In this document: in pieces, positions 42,285 to 49,786 of the stretch
Position numbering within the stretch: position 1 is the stretch's first letter
Layout: each line of letters opens with the position of its first letter
Assembly (NCBI RefSeq): GCF_009739465.1
Contig: NZ_WHOM01000046.1
Span: 101,639 to 165,638, forward strand
Reading direction: 5' to 3'
Origin: Streptomyces apocyni
Lineage (GTDB): Bacteria; Actinomycetota; Actinomycetes; Streptomycetales; Streptomycetaceae
DNA length: 64,000 nt
The notes under the pieces: generated by a model
Told to the model about the DNA's origin: nothing
What the model saw: the letters and a program-made list of their open reading frames with translations, nothing else
Database searches by the model: none
Made by a program: the position numbers and the translations under genes

Positions 42285-43322
42285 GTGATCGTTTGGATCA
42301 ATGGCGCGTTCGGTGCGGGCAAGTCCACCACTGCACGAGAACTGATCGAGCTGATCCCGAACAGCACGCTCTTCGACCCCGAGGTCATCGGCGCGGGCCT
42401 GTCACACCTGCTGCCGCCCAAATACCTCGACGAGGTCAACGACTACCAGGACCTGGCCATCTGGCGCCGCCTGGTCGTCGACACGGCCGCCGCGCTGCTC
42501 GCTGAGGTGAGCGGCGTACTGGTCGTCCCCATGACCCTGCTGCGGCAGGACTACCGCGACGAGATCTTCGGGGCGCTCGCCGCTCGCAGAATCGAGGTAC
42601 GGCATGTGCTGCTCGCCCCCGCCGAAACGATCCTGCGCGCCCGAATAGCCGGGCGCGAGGCCGCACCCGACGAGGGGGGTGAACTCCAGACGCGGCAGGG
42701 GGCGTACGACCACATCGAGCCATACCGCGCCGCGCTCGGCGACTGGCTCGCCGCCGACGCCCATGTCCTGGACACCAGCACGCTCACCCCACAGGGCGCC
42801 GCCGAGCGCATCGCCGACGCCGTACGCACCGGCGCCGCGGGGGTCTGCGACATCGTGCAGACCCCCGAACCCACGGCCGAGACCGTCGCCGCCGGCGTGC
42901 TCCTCTTCGACGAGCGGGACCGCTTCCTGCTCGTCGATCCCACCTACAAGGCGGGCTGGGAGTTCCCGGGCGGGGTCGTCGAACCCGGCGAGGCCCCCGC
43001 ACGCGCCGGTGTACGCGAGGTCGCCGAGGAGACCGGCATCCGGCTCGACCGAGTGCCCGGGCTGCTCGTGGTCGACTGGGAGCCGCCCAGGCCGCCCGGC
43101 TACGGCGGGCTGCGGATGCTCTTCGACGGCGGACGGCTCGACAGCCGCGCCGCCGAACGGCTCCTGCTGCCCGGGCCCGAACTACGCGGGTGCCGCTTCA
43201 CCACCGAGGAGGAGGCGGCGCGGATGCTGCCTCCGGTGCGCTACGAGCGGCTGCGCTGGGCCCTGCGCGCACGGGAACGGGGGTCAGCGCTCTACCTCGA
43301 GGCGGGGATACCTGTTGGCTGA
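42285..43322 (+). CDS. TmrB-like P-loop protein fused to a Nudix hydrolase
   Basis: The 345-residue fusion has two parts. Residues 1-185 start MIVWINGAFGAGKSTTARE (Walker A at 7-15) and resemble TmrB, the tunicamycin-resistance ATP-binding protein, and related small-molecule kinases. Residues 195-345 form a Nudix domain with GGVVEPGEAP...REVAEETGI, a complete Nudix box. Together they may phosphorylate and then hydrolyse, or detoxify, a nucleotide-like compound. The ATG follows AGGAGGGG. Its last 39 nt overlap the convergent MBL gene. Confidence 0.87.
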   Translation: MIVWINGAFGAGKSTTARELIELIPNSTLFDPEVIGAGLSHLLPPKYLDEVNDYQDLAIWRRLVVDTAAALLAEVSGVLVVPMTLLRQDYRDEIFGALAARRIEVRHVLLAPAETILRARIAGREAAPDEGGELQTRQGAYDHIEPYRAALGDWLAADAHVLDTSTLTPQGAAERIADAVRTGAAGVCDIVQTPEPTAETVAAGVLLFDERDRFLLVDPTYKAGWEFPGGVVEPGEAPARAGVREVAEETGIRLDRVPGLLVVDWEPPRPPGYGGLRMLFDGGRLDSRAAERLLLPGPELRGCRFTTEEEAARMLPPVRYERLRWALRARERGSALYLEAGIPVG

Positions 43323-44015
43323 GGCGCACAGCGCGGCGGAGGCGTGCTCGGTGACGGGGGCGCCGTGACCGAAGCAGGCCACGTCCGACTCCAGGGCCGC
43401 CAACTCCCTGAACGACGCCAGTGCTTGCTTCCCGTCCACGTTGAACACACCCAGCATGACCCGCCCGTCCACCGGTGACGCCGCGACGGCGTCACCGGTG
43501 AACAGCACGCCGTGGTACGGCAGATGGAGCGCGATACTGCCGTCCGTGTGTCCAGGTGCCCGGATCACCCGGGCGCCGTCGCCGAAATCGAGCACCTCGC
43601 CGCCGTCCAGCTCGTGTACCTCGCCGGGATACCCCGGATGGGCGGGGCGAGGTGGCAGCACCGTGGCGACCTCGGCGAAGATCGGCAGCTCCCAGTCCTC
43701 GAAGACCGGTGGCGGACCCGGCGCCTCACCCCGCACGAAGGGCGCGTCCGCGCGGTGGGCGAGCACCGGCGCGCCGCTCAGCGCGGCGAACTCGACCGCG
43801 CCGTCCAGGTGATCCTCGTGGAAGTGGGTGAGCACGATGCGGCGTACGTCGCTGGGGCGCAGCCCCAGCGCGGTGACGGCCTCCGCGATCCGCGGGCCCG
43901 AGCCCGCCGTACCACCGTCGATGAGGGTCAACGCGTCGCCGTCGCGCCAGAGATAGGCCTGGCCGACCGGGAAACGCAGCATATGCAGCTGGGGCAGAAC
44001 CTCGATGACATCCAT
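43284..44015 (-). CDS. Metallo-beta-lactamase-fold hydrolase
   Basis: The 243-residue enzyme has the binuclear zinc motif THFHEDHLDG (about 62-71), APGHTDGSIAL (His about 153), FTGDAV (bridging Asp) and CFGHG near the end. This set fits glyoxalase II-like or lactonase-like hydrolases; substrate unknown. A strong hairpin lies 15 nt upstream and separates it from the M20 gene. Confidence 0.9.
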   Translation of the reverse strand: MDVIEVLPQLHMLRFPVGQAYLWRDGDALTLIDGGTAGSGPRIAEAVTALGLRPSDVRRIVLTHFHEDHLDGAVEFAALSGAPVLAHRADAPFVRGEAPGPPPVFEDWELPIFAEVATVLPPRPAHPGYPGEVHELDGGEVLDFGDGARVIRAPGHTDGSIALHLPYHGVLFTGDAVAASPVDGRVMLGVFNVDGKQALASFRELAALESDVACFGHGAPVTEHASAALCASANRYPRLEVER

Positions 44016-44029
44016 GCGCCGACCGTAAG

Positions 44030-44059
44030 GAAGGGCCCCTCCGCGACGGAGGGGCCTTC
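44030..44059 (-). terminator. Terminator of the M20 peptidase gene
   Basis: The stem CCCCTCCG / CGGAGGGG is extended by GAAGG / CCTTC with one bulged G around a CGA loop, 38 nt past the M20 stop codon and just upstream of the MBL start. Confidence 0.75.
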
Positions 44060-44096
44060 ACCGTGAGCGTACGGGTTCAGCCCGCCGCGTACTGTC

Positions 44097-45467
44097 TCAA
44101 GAGGTCTTGCCTACCGCGTACTTCCGCAGGAACAGCGCCTCCGTGACCGACAGCCGCTCCAGCTCGTCCGGCGACACGCTCTCGTTCACCGCGTGGATCT
44201 GCGCCTCCGGTTCGCTCAGCCCGATCAGCAGGATCTCCGCCTGCGGGTAGAGCGCGGCCAGGGTGTTGCACAGCGGAATGGAGCCGCCCTGACCCGCGTA
44301 CTGCATCTCCTCGCCCGGGTAGGCGACCCGCATGGCCTCGGCCATCGCCGCGTAGGCCGGGCTGGCGGTGTCCGCGCGGAACGGCTGGCCCTGCCCGATC
44401 TGGTCGACCCGCAGCCGCGCACCCCACGGAATGTGCGCCTCCAGGTGGGCGCTCAGCAGCTTGGTCGCCTCGGCGGCGTCCACGCCCGGCGGCACCCGCA
44501 GGCTGATCAGCGCACGGGCACCGGCCTGCACCGAAGGCGTCGCGCCGAGCACGGGCGGGCAGTCGATGCCGAGCACGGTGACCGCGGGACGGGCCCAGAT
44601 GCGGTCGGCGACCGTGCCCGAACCGATCAGCTCCACCCCGTCCAGCACCTTGGCGTCGCCGCGGAAGGCGTCCTCCGGGTACTGCAGGCCGTCCCAGGTC
44701 TGCTCGCCGTCGAGCCCGTCCACCGTGGTTGAGCCGTCCTCGCCGCGCAGTGAGTCCAGGACCCGGATCAGCGCACCGAGCGCGTCGGGCGCCGCGCCAC
44801 CGAACTGCCCCGAGTGGAGATTGCCCTCCAGGGTGTCCACCTGGACCCGCAGCATGGTCATCCCGCGCAGCGTGGAGGTCACCGTCGGCATCCCCACCCG
44901 GAAGTTGCCGCTGTCGCCGATGACGATCGAGTCGGCCCGCAGCAGCTCGGGGTGCGCCTCGGCGTACCGCTCGAGACCGCCGGTGCCCTGCTCCTCGGAG
45001 CCCTCCGCGATGAACTTCACGCTCACCGGAACCCCGCCGTCCGCCTTGAGGGCGCGCAGCGCGAGCAGATGCATCAGCACACCGCCCTTGCAGTCGGCGG
45101 CTCCCCGCCCGTACCAGCGCCCGTCGCGCTCGACCAGTTCGAAGGGCGGGCTCACCCAGGCCGCCTCGTCGAGCGGAGGCTGCACGTCGTAGTGCGCGTA
45201 CAGCAGTACCGTCGGCGCGCCCTCGGGGCCCGGCAGGAAACCGTAGACGGACTGCGTACCGTCCGGGGTGTCGAGCAGCGCCACATCCGTGAAGCCCTCG
45301 GCGCGCAGCGCGTCGGCCACCCACCGCGCGGCGGCCTCGCTCTCGCTCTTCGGGTACTGAGCGAAGTCCGCCACCGACTGGAACGCCACCAGTTCGGCCA
45401 GTTCCGACTGGGCGCGCGGCATGAGCGCGGCGACGGTTTCCCTTATCTGACGGGACGGCATGGGCAC
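44097..45467 (-). CDS. M20-family dipeptidase
   Basis: This 456-residue dizinc peptidase has LLYAHYDVQPP (first His and Asp), GRGAADCKGG (bridging Asp), AEGSEEQGTGGL (catalytic Glu pair), a dimerisation domain with LHSGQFGGAAPD, and a final AQIHAVNESV metal His. It matches cytosolic M20 dipeptidases of the CPG70/carnosinase-like group. The ATG at 45467 is preceded by a GGAG. It is divergent from the FAD-reductase gene. Confidence 0.94.
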   Translation of the reverse strand: MPMPSRQIRETVAALMPRAQSELAELVAFQSVADFAQYPKSESEAAARWVADALRAEGFTDVALLDTPDGTQSVYGFLPGPEGAPTVLLYAHYDVQPPLDEAAWVSPPFELVERDGRWYGRGAADCKGGVLMHLLALRALKADGGVPVSVKFIAEGSEEQGTGGLERYAEAHPELLRADSIVIGDSGNFRVGMPTVTSTLRGMTMLRVQVDTLEGNLHSGQFGGAAPDALGALIRVLDSLRGEDGSTTVDGLDGEQTWDGLQYPEDAFRGDAKVLDGVELIGSGTVADRIWARPAVTVLGIDCPPVLGATPSVQAGARALISLRVPPGVDAAEATKLLSAHLEAHIPWGARLRVDQIGQGQPFRADTASPAYAAMAEAMRVAYPGEEMQYAGQGGSIPLCNTLAALYPQAEILLIGLSEPEAQIHAVNESVSPDELERLSVTEALFLRKYAVGKTS

Positions 45468-45619
45468 GCTCCTTGTGGGTGCGACGTTGTACGTGTGGGG
45501 TGCCGGGTAGGCACCGCGGATACGGCGCCGATCCTCCCACAGCGGGGGTGTGGCAGGCCTCCGCCGTAGGATGCCGTCGACAGCAGCGGCAGCGATCTTG
45601 ACCGGGAGCGGCAGACGAC

Positions 45620-46993
45620 GTGAGCAGCGAGAACCCCACCGAACACCCCACCGAGCAGCCTACTGAGCAGCCAGACGAGCAGCCGGATGAGCGCGCGGCG
45701 GACGACCAGCAGCGGGTATGGGACGTCGTGGTGGTCGGCGCCGGTCCCGCGGGAGCCAGCGCCGCCTACGCGGCAGCGGTCGCGGGCCGCCGCGTCCTTC
45801 TGCTGGAGAAGGCCGAACTGCCCCGGTACAAGACGTGCGGTGGCGGAATCATCGGCCCCTCGCGTGACGCGCTGCCGCCCGGCTTCGAACTGCCGCTGCG
45901 CGACCGGGTGCACGCGGTGACGTTCTCGCTGGACGGCCGATTCGCCCGCACCCGCCGGTCCCGCCACATGCTCTTCGGGCTCATCAACCGCCCCGAGTTC
46001 GACCAGCGGTTGGTCGAAGCCGCTCAGAAGGCGGGCGCCGAACTGCGCACCGGCGCCGCGGTCGCGCGTGTGGAGCAGCACGGCGCGGCGGTACCCGACC
46101 GGCGCACGGTCGCCGTCTTCCTGAACGACGGCGAGACCGTACTCGCCCGTGCGGTCGTCGGCGCGGACGGCAGCGCGAGCCGGATCGGAGCCCATGTCGG
46201 GGTGCGTCTTGACCAGGTGGACCTGGGCCTGGAGGCCGAGATCCCGGTGCCCGACTCGGTCGCCGAGGACTGGGCGGGCCGGGTGCTCATCGACTGGGGG
46301 CCGCTGCCGGGCAGCTACGGCTGGGTGTTCCCCAAGGGCGAGACGCTGACCGTCGGGGTGATCTCGGCGCGCGGCGACGGCTCGGCCACCAAGCGCTATC
46401 TGGAGGACTTCATCGGACGGCTTGGCCTGGCCGGTTTCGAGCCGAGCATCTCCTCCGGGCACCTGACGCGCTGCCGCGCCGACGACTCCCCGCTCTCCCG
46501 AGGCCGGGTCCTGGTGTGCGGGGACGCGGCGGGGCTGCTGGAGCCGTGGACCCGCGAGGGCATCTCGTACGCCCTCAGGTCGGGGCGGCTCGCGGGGGAG
46601 TGGGCGGTCAGGATCGCCGAGTCCCACGACGCGGTGGACGCGCGTCGGCAGGCGCAGAACTACACCTTCGCGATCAAGGCCGGGCTCGGTGTGGAGATGA
46701 GCATGGGGCGGCGGCTGCTCGCGGCCTTTGAGCGTCGGCCGGGCATGGTGCACGCGGCGGTCACGGGGTTCCGGCCCGCGTGGACGGCGTTCGCGAGAAT
46801 CGTGCGTGGGTCCACCTCGCTCGCCGAGATCGTCCGGGACCATCCGATGGCCAGGCGCGCGATGACGGCGCTGGACCGGTCGCGGCCGGAGGCGGGGGTT
46901 GGTGCCGGGGCCGGAGCCGGGGCCGGTGCCGAGGCCGGTGCCGAGGCAGAGGGCGGGGCGGGCGGCGGGGCCGGGGTCACTTCTGGACGGTGA
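45620..46993 (+). CDS. Geranylgeranyl reductase-family FAD oxidoreductase
   Basis: The 457-residue flavoprotein has a repetitive N-terminal tail (PTEQPTEQPDEQPDE), FAD loop DVVVVGAGPAGASAAYAAA (about 35-53), KTCGGGIIGP, and VLVCGDAAGLLEPWTREGISYALRSGRLAGE, characteristic of the geranylgeranyl reductase family that saturates isoprenoid chains, for example in menaquinone or lipid synthesis. The C-terminal 35 residues are a Gly/Ala/Glu repeat encoded by GGGGCC microsatellite DNA (about 46893-46980) and look dispensable. Its end overlaps the next convergent gene by 17 nt. Confidence 0.88.
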   Translation: MSSENPTEHPTEQPTEQPDEQPDERAADDQQRVWDVVVVGAGPAGASAAYAAAVAGRRVLLLEKAELPRYKTCGGGIIGPSRDALPPGFELPLRDRVHAVTFSLDGRFARTRRSRHMLFGLINRPEFDQRLVEAAQKAGAELRTGAAVARVEQHGAAVPDRRTVAVFLNDGETVLARAVVGADGSASRIGAHVGVRLDQVDLGLEAEIPVPDSVAEDWAGRVLIDWGPLPGSYGWVFPKGETLTVGVISARGDGSATKRYLEDFIGRLGLAGFEPSISSGHLTRCRADDSPLSRGRVLVCGDAAGLLEPWTREGISYALRSGRLAGEWAVRIAESHDAVDARRQAQNYTFAIKAGLGVEMSMGRRLLAAFERRPGMVHAAVTGFRPAWTAFARIVRGSTSLAEIVRDHPMARRAMTALDRSRPEAGVGAGAGAGAGAEAGAEAEGGAGGGAGVTSGR

Positions 46994-47444
46994 TCTGGAA
47001 GACCGGGTGGTCGGGGGCCGCCGCGAGGAGCTCGTCATCGGTCGAGGTGGCCGTGGCGCCCTTGAAGTAGCCGTTGACCTCCCAGCCCCAGCGCTCCAGG
47101 TAGGTGCGCAGGACCCGCACCTTCTCCAGGTCGTCGGGGATCTCGGCAGCCGTGAAGGTGCGGACCTCGCGGCCGACCCGGAGCTCGCCGCCGCCCGCGG
47201 CACGCATGTTGCGCACCCATTGGGAGTGGCCACGGGCGGAGACCAGGTACTGGGTGTCCTGGTGGGTGTGCGGGTTGACGGGGACGCGCTGGAGCTGGCC
47301 GGACTTGCGGCCGACGACGGAGAGTTCGGCGGAGCCCTGGAGGCTGACCCCACGGCGGGCGAGCCAGCCGATGAAGCTGTTGAGCCGCGTGGCGACGGGT
47401 CCGGCCTTGAGGTAGTACGGCTGGGAGTTCGGGTGGGGCGACAT
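46977..47444 (-). CDS. Nitroreductase/deazaflavin-dependent (F420) oxidoreductase
   Basis: The 155-residue split-barrel protein belongs to the DUF385/Ddn-type family that uses F420H2 to reduce quinones or nitro compounds. Visible parts are LNSFIGWLARRGVSLQGSAELSVVGRKSGQ, VPVNPHTHQDTQYLVSARGHSQWVRNMRAAGGG and a C-terminal PVFQITVQK. The ATG at 47444 has GGAGG. A divergent TetR gene and several operators lie upstream, so expression is presumably inducible. A decayed relative exists at 14453-14784. Confidence 0.9.
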   Translation of the reverse strand: MSPHPNSQPYYLKAGPVATRLNSFIGWLARRGVSLQGSAELSVVGRKSGQLQRVPVNPHTHQDTQYLVSARGHSQWVRNMRAAGGGELRVGREVRTFTAAEIPDDLEKVRVLRTYLERWGWEVNGYFKGATATSTDDELLAAAPDHPVFQITVQK

Positions 47445-47470
47445 GGCGGCCTCCGAAAAGAAAGTGTGAG

Positions 47471-47572
47471 CACTGCTCTCGCTTGAGAGCAGTGTTCCAC
47501 GGTGCGCCGATCCAAAGCAAGAGCGGTGCTCTTGAATTGGTGCAGTGCTCTTGTTTTGGTGCGGTGCTCTGG
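47471..47572. promoter_or_regulatory. Cluster of TetR operators
   Basis: CACTGCTCTC (47471-47480) and GAGAGCAGTG (47485-47494) form a perfect 10-bp inverted repeat with a 4-bp spacer. CAAGAGC-ggt-GCTCTTG (47518-47534) is a second perfect palindrome, and GTGCTCT recurs at about 19-bp spacing (TGCAGTGCTCTTG at 47541, TGCGGTGCTCTGG at 47560). All fall between the divergent oxidoreductase and tetR genes. Confidence 0.75.
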
Positions 47573-47585
47573 CAAACTGGGCTCC

Positions 47586-48287
47586 ATGAGCAGCACGCAA
47601 GGCGCCAGGGAACGCGCCCGCATCGAAGTCACTGCCGCCATCAAGGACGAGGCCCGCAGACAGCTCGCCGCGGAGGGCGCGGCCAGGCTGTCACTCCGCG
47701 CCGTGGCCCGTGAGCTCGGCATGGTCTCCTCGGCGCTGTACCGCTACTTCCCCAGCCGTGACGCCCTCCTCACGGCCCTCATCGTCGACGCCTACGACGC
47801 CGTGGGTGAGGCCGCCGAAGCTGCCCGCGCGGCGACGCGAGGCGCCGCACCGGCGCAGCGGTGGGTCGCGGTCTGCGAGGCCACCCGCGGGTGGGCCCTC
47901 GCCCATCCGCACGAGTACGCCCTCATCTACGGCTCACCCGTCCCCGGCTACACCGCGCCGCGGGACACGGTGGGCCCGGCGTCCCGGGTGGGGCTCGTCC
48001 TGATCTCCCTGGTCCGGGACGCCCACCTCGGACCGGGGCTCGCCACCGCTCGGCTACCCGAAGCGGTGCGCCCCGAGGCCGAACGCGCGGCGGCGGATCT
48101 CGCGCCCGATCTGCCTCCGGCGGCGGTGGTCGCCATGATCGCCGCCTGGTCGCAGCTGTTCGGCCTCATCTCCTTCGAAGTCTTCGGACAGTTCAACCGT
48201 GTGGTGGAGGATCGGGCTGTGTTCTTCGCGCACTCCGCCACCCAACTCGCCCACAGTGTGGGCCTGGTAAGCCCGCCGCGCCCGTGA
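47586..48287 (+). CDS. TetR-family transcriptional regulator
   Basis: The 233-residue regulator has an N-terminal HTH (IEVTAAIKDEARRQLAAEGAARL...LSLRAVARELGMVSSALYRYFPSRDALL, about 11-64) and a TetR C-terminal domain of the WHG type (WALAHPHEYALIYGSPVPGY). The ATG at 47586 lies directly after the operator cluster at 47471-47572. Autoregulation and repression of the deazaflavin oxidoreductase gene are the simplest reading. Confidence 0.92.
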   Translation: MSSTQGARERARIEVTAAIKDEARRQLAAEGAARLSLRAVARELGMVSSALYRYFPSRDALLTALIVDAYDAVGEAAEAARAATRGAAPAQRWVAVCEATRGWALAHPHEYALIYGSPVPGYTAPRDTVGPASRVGLVLISLVRDAHLGPGLATARLPEAVRPEAERAAADLAPDLPPAAVVAMIAAWSQLFGLISFEVFGQFNRVVEDRAVFFAHSATQLAHSVGLVSPPRP

Positions 48288-48294
48288 GGGGGCG

Positions 48295-49110
48295 TCAGGC
48301 GGCGGGCGCCGCGCCCGGAAGCAGGGCCGGGTCCTGCCGCAGCACCCGCTGGTGCAGAGCTCGCAGGGCAGGCCCCGGGTCAGCGCCCATCGCCTCGGCG
48401 ATCCGCGCCTGGGCCTCCGCGTAGGCGAGCAACGCGTCCGACGAGCGTCCACTGCGGTACAGCGCGAGCATCAGCAGATACACAAACCGCTCCCGCAGCG
48501 GATGGGCCGCCACCTGGTGGACGAGCTGATGGACACACTCGTGGTAGCGGCCCAGTTCGATATCGGCCGCGAGCCGGGCCTCCAGGATCATCAGCCGCTT
48601 CTCCGCGAACCGCCGTCGCTCCGCCGCCAGATACGGCCCGGCGAGCCCCTCGGCGAACTCGCCCCGCCACATCGCCTCAGCCCGCTCCGCCAGCGTTCCG
48701 GCGCCGCGCAGATCCCCGCCGTCCCGCGCGGCGAGCGCCTCACGCAGCAGCGCCCGCCGCTCCCGCAGATCGTCGGCCGCCGCCCCGGCGAGCCGGTATC
48801 CGCTGCCGGTCCAGGACAGTTCGGACCCCGTGCCCGTGCCCGTGCCCGTGCCTGTGCCCGTGCCCGAGTCCGTGTCCGCGAACGCGCGCCGCAGCCCGGA
48901 GACGTACTTCTGGACCAGGTTCCGTACGTGCGCGGGTGGCTCATCGCCCCACACGGCCGCCACCAGCGCCTCGTACGACATCGCCCGCTCGTCCTGCAGC
49001 AGCAGTATGGCGAGCACGGCCCGCTGCTTCGGCGGTCCGAGCGGCACCTCAATACCCTGACTCAACCCCCGCAACGGGCCGAGTAGTTCGAACCGCATCC
49101 CGTCAGCCAT
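48295..49110 (-). CDS. AfsR/SARP-family regulator
   Basis: This 271-residue protein has the OmpR-like winged helix of SARPs (FELLGPLRGLSQGIEVPLGP, YEALVAAVWGDEPPAHVRNLVQKYVSGLRR, about 7-80) and a bacterial transcriptional activation domain of helical repeats (ERRALLREALAARDGG...LLALYRSGRSSDALLAYAEAQARIAEAMGADPGPAL). No NB-ARC domain. The linker contains Gly-Thr repeated six times, encoded by GTGCCC units at 48830-48865. SARPs normally activate antibiotic genes, but none are visible here. Confidence 0.9.
   Translation of the reverse strand: MADGMRFELLGPLRGLSQGIEVPLGPPKQRAVLAILLLQDERAMSYEALVAAVWGDEPPAHVRNLVQKYVSGLRRAFADTDSGTGTGTGTGTGTGSELSWTGSGYRLAGAAADDLRERRALLREALAARDGGDLRGAGTLAERAEAMWRGEFAEGLAGPYLAAERRRFAEKRLMILEARLAADIELGRYHECVHQLVHQVAAHPLRERFVYLLMLALYRSGRSSDALLAYAEAQARIAEAMGADPGPALRALHQRVLRQDPALLPGAAPAA
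48830..48865 (-). repeat. Hexanucleotide microsatellite in the SARP gene
   Basis: Six consecutive 6-bp units (GTGCCC five times, GTGCCT once on the plus strand) encode a Gly-Thr run between the DNA-binding and activation domains. Unit gain or loss would keep the frame. Confidence 0.8.
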
Positions 49111-49243
49111 AAGGCGAGCGTATCCCGGCGCCCAGCGGCCGAGGGTGTCAAGGCGTTTCGCCCTCAGTTGTCCGAGGTTCCCCCTGGCTCACCCGCCGGG
49201 GATGCTGGCCTGGACCGCACATCCCGACCAGGGGGTCCACATC

Positions 49244-49618
49244 ATGCGCAAGCGCACCGTCGGCATGCTCGCAGCCACCGGCGCACTGGCCGCGACGATC
49301 AGCTTCTCCGGCACCGCCGCCGCAGGGGAGACCGGCACCACCGCCGCGTGCCCCAAGGGCGCGTTCTGTATGTACACGGGGCAGAACCAGACCGGCACGA
49401 TGTACGCGAGGTACAGCAACTGGTCCGGCACCCTCTACAACATCAAGTCCGTCTACAACAACGGCCATCCTCAGCCGGGCTACGACCACGTCAACTTCAC
49501 CTGGAAGTACCAGGGCCGCACCTACACCAAGTGCTTCCACTACCCGTTCGACACCCCGTACAAGCTGAACTACGTCGGGGTGACCGCGAAGAAGGTGGTG
49601 TGGCGCGGCGAGTGCTGA
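49244..49618 (+). CDS. Secreted peptidase inhibitor I36-like protein
   Basis: The 124-residue precursor has a signal peptide (MRKRTVGMLAATGALAATIS to about AAAG). The mature domain has four Cys (CPKGAFCMYTG at the start, KCFHYPF and the final GEC) and a strand-rich sequence like the Streptomyces I36 metalloprotease inhibitor family (beta/gamma-crystallin-like). The ATG at 49244 follows GGGGG. After the stop codon an in-frame second TGA occurs at 49628-49630, in GCTGAG repeats, then a perfect terminator. Confidence 0.83.
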   Translation: MRKRTVGMLAATGALAATISFSGTAAAGETGTTAACPKGAFCMYTGQNQTGTMYARYSNWSGTLYNIKSVYNNGHPQPGYDHVNFTWKYQGRTYTKCFHYPFDTPYKLNYVGVTAKKVVWRGEC

Positions 49619-49641
49619 GCCGCTAGCTGAGGCGCTGAACC

Positions 49642-49677
49642 AACCGGCCCGCTCAACTCTCCTTGAGCGGGCCGGTT
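49642..49677 (+). terminator. Perfect 15-bp terminator hairpin
   Basis: AACCGGCCCGCTCAA and its exact complement TTGAGCGGGCCGGTT flank a 6-nt CTCTCC loop, 24 nt after the I36-like stop codon. Confidence 0.85.
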
Positions 49678-49693
49678 CGCGTCGTCACAGCGT

Positions 49694-49729
49694 CTTCCAG
49701 CGGGCCTTCCAGTGGACCTTCCAGCGGAT
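49694..49729 (+). repeat. Three 12-bp tandem repeats upstream of the MMPL gene
   Basis: CTTCCAGCGGGC, CTTCCAGTGGAC and CTTCCAGCGGAT follow each other without gaps, 58-93 nt before the MMPL start. They could be binding sites for its regulator. Confidence 0.6.
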
Positions 49730-49786
49730 GGTCAGCGGCCGCCGCGACCCTGGCAGCACATGTCCCCGAAGGAAGGGCGCAGCACC

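Noticed and set aside
48295..49110. SARP gene as sign of an antibiotic biosynthetic cluster
   Set aside because: No PKS, NRPS, terpene or other core biosynthetic gene lies within the window.
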